Source: Chrysemys picta bellii (taxonomy: Eukaryota; Chordata; Testudines; Emydidae). From it: 64,000 bases of DNA. Made by a program: the position numbers and the translations under genes. The notes under the pieces are model-generated. The model saw nothing but the letters and a program-made list of their open reading frames with translations. It was not told where the DNA came from and searched no databases. Within the stretch, counting starts at the first letter, position 1, and each line of letters begins with the position of its first letter. Location: the NCBI RefSeq assembly GCF_011386835.1, contig NC_088800.1, positions 58,991,439-59,055,438 on the forward strand. The letters run 5' to 3'. This document shows, piece by piece, positions 57,741-64,000 of this stretch.

Positions 57741-57925
57741 GGGAGGTGGACTACTCTTGTGGCAGGGTACTGGACTGAATCTCAAGGGATCTGTTGAATT
57801 CCTGGCTATGCCATGTAGTTTGTGTAACTTGGGACAGGTTATTTAATATCTCTCAGTCTTGGTTCTATGCCTGTAAAATGGGAACAATACTTCCTGTGAG
57901 TCTTATGAAAATAAAATCAGTCCTA
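57735..57925 (+). mobile_element. tRNA-SINE/MIR-like fragment
   Basis: gcagggtactggactgaatc, attcctggctatgcc and acttgggacaggtt follow the SINE order. 58030-60080 shows only a CA microsatellite at 59427-59480 and chance frames. Confidence 0.5.
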
Positions 57926-59421
57926 TGTATGTGATGCTTTCATACAAAGGTGAATGAGCACCTGCCTACATAGAGTTCCCAACATGCAGTTCTGTGATCT
58001 AACCACTACAGTATGCTGCATCTGCAGATCAAGAGTTATCTAACTGTACACACAGGAGAAAAAGATGTCCAACTACTGATTGTGGGTTTTTTATCTTGAA
58101 AGAACAGAATGAGACTTTTAAACTGAGAGATGTGCAAGAACAGCTTAAATATAATGCAGGTGTCTCCACAACTGGGTTATGGTTCTTCTCTGCCTGAGAT
58201 TATACATGTATTGTGCAGATAGTGCTGCCCATTTCAGATCAAGGGAAAGGAAAAGAGGATATTCGCTCAGGGTACAATTCTGTAGTTATTCTGTGCTGAG
58301 AATTTCTTTTGATTTAAATGTGAATTTTACATGTGGAGCAGCAAACGCTGGGATCAAGATTTTCCAGTGTGACCAATGTTTTTGGGTGCCCAATTTGAGT
58401 CACCTTTGAGGACTGATTTTTCAGAAGGTGTCTCCTCAGTACTCTGAAATTCAGGCCTTTTTAACATGTCTCATGTAGCATCCCTTTCCCCTCACCCCCA
58501 TAAAAATGGAGGCACTGAAAATCACTAGTTATTTTTGAATATGCCAGCCTTTTTTGAGAGCTGTATAGAAAGAGCTACACACAAGCCTGGTGGAGTGCAG
58601 AACAACAAAATGTTTCATACCTCGTACAAAACCCATGAACAATGCTTTCTATTCTTGAATGCTGTGTACTGGCATTTAACTATTAACATATATGCATATT
58701 TCTATTATAAAGCACTCCTGCAAAAACCAAGATGTTTGGCTAATCCTTCAGGCGTTTGGCTGCTTTTACAAATGGCATGTGAACTCTTACCCTTTGCTAC
58801 AAAAGAGGAACCCTAGGTCTGTCAACTTCTGAGTAGACAACAAGAAATTGATTTTATACTTGCAGTTCAGAAAGCTATTGGACTCATAGGTTCCAAACTG
58901 TGAGGAGTTAAATGAATCTCGAATCTACAGTTCTGGGTAGCATGTGTTTATTTCTAAACTAATTTGTTCAAGAGGGCTGGAGTTTGGATAGGGAATACCT
59001 TCAGATAACATGTTAGTAATGAATATTGTTCCAGTAGCTAGAGAGAACTTTTACTTTAAAAAAAATTCTTTTAATCTTAATAGCAGTCATAAATTGTGGG
59101 GTTTTTTTGCCCCGAATCAAGGCCAATATTACAAGCTTCAGAGCAGTCATTTATTTCATAAGAACCAGTCATCAAACAGTACAAATGGCCACATGCTGAA
59201 TTCATGGCCACTTTTTTTATTAACATGTTAAAACATCTGCAGGTTGTAGAGAAATTGGAAACATTGAGGGTTTCCTTTTTGATTCCTCGAGAGATGCTAT
59301 TTCAAAATCAATACCTTTAGAAGATAGAGCCTTATCACATATAGTTGGAGGATTAGACAGAGAGAGAGCAGCATTGTACAAAAATAACTAACTCCAACCC
59401 CCTCACTCTTCGGCCCTCCCT

Positions 59422-59426
<5 letters not shown>

Positions 59427-59474
<48 letters not shown>

Positions 59475-59480
59475 ACACAC
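59427..59480. repeat. (AC)n microsatellite
   Basis: About 26 units with one interruption. Confidence 0.95.
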
Positions 59481-60079
59481 TCTCTTACTTTTTCTGTCTG
59501 CCTTAGTTGTACCTTAATATAATTTTGGGTACTCTTTCATTTCCCCATGAATCTCAAACCATTGACTACGAAGCAGATCTCACTACTGTAGAGATGACTG
59601 GCTTATGAACTAGTTAAGTCCTGTTTATGCCTTCAGACTAAGCCCTGTTTGAATAAGCAGCTGCTCCAGCTCCACTGGAAGATTGAAATGGAGTTCTTCT
59701 GGCTTGCACCAGGAGTAAATTTGTTTTTTTTTCTCTGTTGGACATTTGTTACTTTCTAGGCACTTAGAGTAACAATGAGGAAAATGAGTAACCAAAAACT
59801 TCCAGAAGGAAGGAACTTCAAGTTTGATCCAGTATCCTAGGAACTCTTGAAGGGGTGTTTGGATATGCATTTTAGCACTGTATATGGACCATATATAGTT
59901 ATCTGTGGGTGTACATTTATACATTGTTGACTAAAATAGGGCTTTGATCCTGTCACATTCAGCATTTGTTTATAGACTTTTCTCTGGCACTCGCAACTAC
60001 AGCATCTCGGCTCCTCACAACAAACATGAAAGAATGTAGTCCTCAAACCCCTGTGAGCAAGAGAAGTATATATCTCCTT

Positions 60080-60205
60080 TTTACATGTGGGGAAACTGAG
60101 GCACAAAGAGGTGCAATGACCTGCAATAGATATCCTATGTGACCCTGGGCAAAACTGGACTGGAACCCGTATCTCCCGTGGGCTAGGCCATAACTGCAAG
60201 ACCAT
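60080..60205 (-). mobile_element. MIR/tRNA-SINE-like fragment, antisense
   Basis: ggggaaactgaggcacaaag, then gtgaccctgggcaaaactgg and actggaacccgtatctccc. A 202-codon antisense frame spanning this (59837-60445) is largely a translation of the SINE. 60206-62130 has no recognised gene. Confidence 0.55.
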
Positions 60206-62129
60206 CCATCCTCTACCTGAGACTGAGAAAATGAACTGCTCATAGATGCTCTTACCTATCTGTACACCTATAAAGTGTTTACAGAGAGTTCCTCCTAATA
60301 GGAATATTCCATGGTGGAAAAAGACCATACTTTGTTTTAAATTAAGTTGGCATAAAACAACTTGAGAAACCCTATTATCTTTACTGTCATCCTCTAAATG
60401 AACAATACCGCTATAAGTAAATGCGAACACACAGCATTCATACATGTGGTGGGACGTTTAGAAATGACAGAGCTGTAACTGGCTGGATGCTGCTGCTCTA
60501 CTGCAGGACTATGTTATACTTCAATTCCTTGAAAAATGTTAGTCTAATCTGACACTGTATAAATCAGCAGATAATTCTGTATTCCATTGTTTGTTCTAAT
60601 GCTGTATGTCATATGAGAGCAATTGGCCCATCAGTTCTTGCTCCTCAGATCCTGTGTATGTTGCTTTCATTTACATGATGTATATTGTAGAACATTTTAA
60701 TTTATACAATGTGGATATTTTGAACTAGTAAACATTGGTTCATCATGGAGATTTGATTATGATAGTTCACACCCTTCCAAGATTATTATGGTATGATGTC
60801 TCCCAGGACATGGCTGCATTTTTGTTGGGGCAACAAATTCCAGATACAAAACGGAGGCCAGCCATCTCAAAAATGTAGAGCTAAATCTTCATTGTACATA
60901 TGATCAAACATTTTCAACCTTTTTTTTTTTTCTGCCAGAACTGCAATGTTTCTTGAAAATGTATTGGTTTCAACAAAAACTTCAGAAGAGTTACTATACC
61001 CCAGCATGGAATTTATGGTCAAAACCAGAATGAGTGACGCACAGATCGACAGATGCCTCCCCAGAATAGTGAAAAACCTAATGGTTATGAGGAAGACCCT
61101 GTACAATTCTTTGCTCTGAATCAGGGAGAATAAAGACTTGAACTTGAGTCTCCCACATGGCAAGTGAGTGCTCTAATCACCAGGTTATTGGCTATTTTGG
61201 GGTCTCTGTCTCAGAAAACGAAAAGAAAATTTGAAGCCTCAATATTTTCCTCAGATGGTATTGCTGTTTTCTGGCTGCCCTATTTCGTTGCCCTAAATCT
61301 CAATGACAGAGAAAAGGCTTCGTTGACTCTGCTTTGGCTATTGAGAGACATGTCATACTTAAGTCATTGTTTGGATCATGCCTTCCAGTAATAGGCTATA
61401 AACATATTATTTAATTTTGTAATAGAAGCTTAACGACTATTGATTATTTTTCAGGAATAAAATAGACTTAAGTTTCCTACGATTAATATTTCCAGCCATA
61501 AAGAGCATACATAATACATGATTCAAAAATCTTCAGCTAAATATCTATATTTAAAGTATACAAGATAATTCACAACACTGTTCTTCTGGAAGCTAAAGTC
61601 ATATGCCATTTTCCTATCCCATCGAGCACCACAAAAAGCTCATTTCTCAGTGTACTGTATAGCACAAAGCTGCTGGGAAACATGAGATACTGTGATTCTT
61701 CATTTATAATATTCCTCCCATGAGCTTTGAAGATCTCAGATTTAAAGACTTGTGTGCTTTTTTTGTCTTTCTTTTCAGCATGCAATGCTGAAAAAGGAAT
61801 GCATTCTGTGCACTGAAGAATTGCTAATGACATGAGCTGAAGTGTTTGACTGCAGGTACAGGCTTGTAGGGAGTGCTTCCTGATCTCTCTCAGGGATTCC
61901 ACAAAGGAGGAGATCAATGTCCTTTCTCTACTTTACTAGTTCAAGGTTGGAATGATGTCTGCAGAGGTTGATGAGGAAAAGGCTGATTGAAGCTCAAGAA
62001 ATAGAAATTGAAAAAGATTCTTGTTGAGGAGAGAGCGTGGCTGACATTCACCCCACAGAAAATATTTACTTATTTAAAAACTAAATAATTTAAAATGTAT
62101 ATGTTTAAAAGTGGTAGATGTCCCAAAAT

Positions 62130-62560
62130 TGGAACAGGTTGGAAAATGGAATTCTCATCTCATGGGAAATAACATTTTGAAATTTCCTTTCATCCTGAAT
62201 TGGGACAAGAATCAAAAATTTTGAAAATGACTGTGGAACAGAAATTCTGAAATATTTGTTTCAGAAACATCAAAACAACCTTATTGAAACATTTCAACAT
62301 TATTGAAATTAAATGTTTATAATATAATGTAAATACTTAATTCTAAAATATTATTATATTTATAATTAAAAGTTGTAAATGTTTCAATAAACCAAAACAA
62401 ATTGTCACTTCAGTTAGAATAGTTTCAAGTTTTTTCTGCTGAAAATTTCATTAAAATGACATGTTCTTGCAAAATGTTTGAATTTCAGTGAAACAGGATT
62501 TTTCCAACAGAAAGCTGTTCTTTAAAACTTTTTGATGAGTTGTACTAAAAATGTAATTTA
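62130..62560. repeat. Decayed AT-rich MITE-like repeat
   Basis: aaaattttgaaaat/ttttcc-type inverted text resembles the interior of 57329-57693. Ends not resolved. Confidence 0.35.
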
Positions 62561-62959
62561 CTGACTACCCAGCAGCAGAAATGAATCGTATCCAAACAAT
62601 GAATTAACCTAGCCAGCCAACATATTGTAGCAGCTAAGGAGCCCCTTTAATCCCATCTCCTCCTCCCCAGGGATATAGCTTCCCCCTGCGCCAATATATT
62701 GGACTTATCTGTGCCTAGAGGATGGTGATAATGGAGGTTCATTTCTTTCATACCCCCACACAATAATTTAGATGTAAACCCGGTGTCTGCATTGCCTGCC
62801 CTGGCTGCAGTGATGGCTTCCTCCTGTACCTGGACAATAGCTACCTCAAAGCGGAAGGAGAGAGGATGGCACGACCCCTTCACAGTGACTAGAAGTGTTT
62901 GATTGTCCTTTGCTTGTGAAGCCTCAGTTGGCAGTGATGGCTTTTTCTAGTTGTCTGGA

Positions 62960-63230
62960 TAGGTGTCTGCAACTATGATTCATCTGCACCTTACCGACAT
63001 CACCCATGCCTTTTTAACCTCCATATTTGATTATTATACATGGGTCTACCTTTTGAAGGCCGTGTGTGAGCCTTAGGTAGTGCTTGCCTGCTTGGTTGAG
63101 ATAGATGTCGAGCACATTATATCAACTCTTTGCCATCTGCTCTGGCTCTCTCTTGCTTCCAGGTGCCATTCAAGGTGTTGACTTTGTTTGTTGTCCCAGC
63201 TATCCAAGAGACCTGCCTCTCTGCACATTA
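62960..63230 (+). mobile_element. L2-like LINE reverse transcriptase C-terminal fragment
   Basis: Across frame changes the plus strand gives DITHAFLTSIFDYYTWVYL, resembling the L2 block VTHALV(F/T)SRLDYCN, followed ~60 codons later by text resembling LHWLP and FKxLLLxxKAL near 63125-63200. Too decayed for a firm family call. Confidence 0.5.
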
Positions 63231-63372
63231 AGGGCCCAATTCAGCAGTCTATCGCTGTTTTACAAAGCACTTCTGGCATGTGCTGAAGTTCCATTCACTT
63301 GTAATTAAAGCCTGTGCTAAGCATGTGCTTAACTGAATAGGAATTGGTTTAAGCATGTGCGGAGATCCTTTA
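63228..63372. repeat. Short palindromic interspersed repeat
   Basis: gggcccaattcagcagtc... and aagcatgtgcttaactgaata are repeated in partly inverted form. 63373-64000 shows no gene. Confidence 0.45.
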
Positions 63373-64000
63373 ACTGTTATGAAAGTGGCAGTCAGCCAGG
63401 ACATTCAAGCTAAAAGACACCAAATTGAAATTTTAAGATCCTACTAGCAATGTATGTACAGTGGAGGGCCCTTGACTCCTCTTCAGTTTACTTCCCCTAC
63501 TAGTCCAACTATGTGCAGATTTTCCTGGGGGTTTGCTGAGCTATAGGGAAACGTACAAGCCCCATCTTTTTTGCCTGAGTGCTGAAGGCAATGAGGGGGG
63601 CATGTAATTGAACTGTGGGGGGCCAGGAGGAGGAGTGAGGGACGCTTTGATTCATATTGTTGTTTGTTAAATTAAATTTTGTACATGTGCCCATAGACTG
63701 GTAATAAGATGCATTTTATAGCAAAACAGAAACTCTGTCTGTCCAGTTAAATGAACATATGAAACCCAGCATTGCTTTTCATGAGTTGTCATAGACTATA
63801 GAAAAGCCATTTAACCACCATTCCAATACAATCATTCCGATGCTCTTGTTAGGCAAAGAAATTTTTTGAACTGGAAATCATGTTTAATTGAGCAGAAGAG
63901 CTGTGCAAATGCCTTTAAATGAACAATTTGCTCCAATTTAAAAATGAATTTACTTTGTCCATGCTCATATACTTTGGCATATTTGTTATTATTATTAATA

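Noticed and set aside
59837..60445. 202-codon minus-strand frame, cysteine-rich
   Set aside because: Its central part is a translated MIR-like SINE; no signal peptide or spaced cysteine pattern supports a gene.

Overview
The window reads as non-coding, repeat-dense DNA from a reptile, most likely a turtle. The evidence is CR1 LINE fragments throughout, many hAT-type non-autonomous transposons, Penelope-like retroelement (PLE) tails, long vertebrate-type LTRs and CA/GT microsatellites. No host gene is recognised. One 38-nt micro-exon candidate (29467-29504) is offered at low confidence. The taxonomic call rests on recognising repeat families, not on a database search.

Layout. 1-3.9 kb: a decayed CR1 reverse transcriptase, then an antisense CR1 copy. 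3.87-9.37 kb: a nearly complete but inactivated Ty3/Gypsy LTR element inserted in that CR1. It has two ~505-bp LTRs, a tRNA-Leu-like primer site, a gag with a SCAN-like capsid, and a pol whose integrase lies upstream of reverse transcriptase/RNase H, the Gmr1-type order. 9.9-11.4 kb: a hAT-like element carrying a solo LTR with a perfect 5-bp target duplication. 12.6-14.6 kb: a 5'-truncated PLE on the minus strand (RT plus GIY-YIG endonuclease) with a 12-bp target duplication and a hammerhead-ribozyme-like motif, followed by a palindromic MITE. 17.4-18.5 kb: a hAT-type element with a giant internal inverted repeat. 21-25.4 kb: a dense nest (hAT copies, CR1 fragments, head-to-head PLE tails with two more hammerhead-like motifs, and a MITE inserted inside the target duplication of a hAT copy). 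25.4-30.4 kb: mostly unique DNA. 30.4-32.4 kb: three more DNA transposons, one inside another. 36-45 kb: scattered hAT copies, MITEs and a PLE-like tail. 47.5-51.1 kb: two long LTRs, one interrupted by another LTR, and a hAT copy. 52.9-54.6 kb: a candidate antisense LTR split by a hAT-type copy with a perfect 8-bp duplication. 55-64 kb: old repeats and an L2-like LINE remnant.

Nothing here forms an operon or pathway. The interest lies in the mobile-element biology: a SCAN-bearing gag with an integrase-first pol, ribozyme-like folds in PLE tails, two DNA-transposon families with different ends but a shared GC-rich core, and several insertions whose relative ages can be read from intact target duplications.
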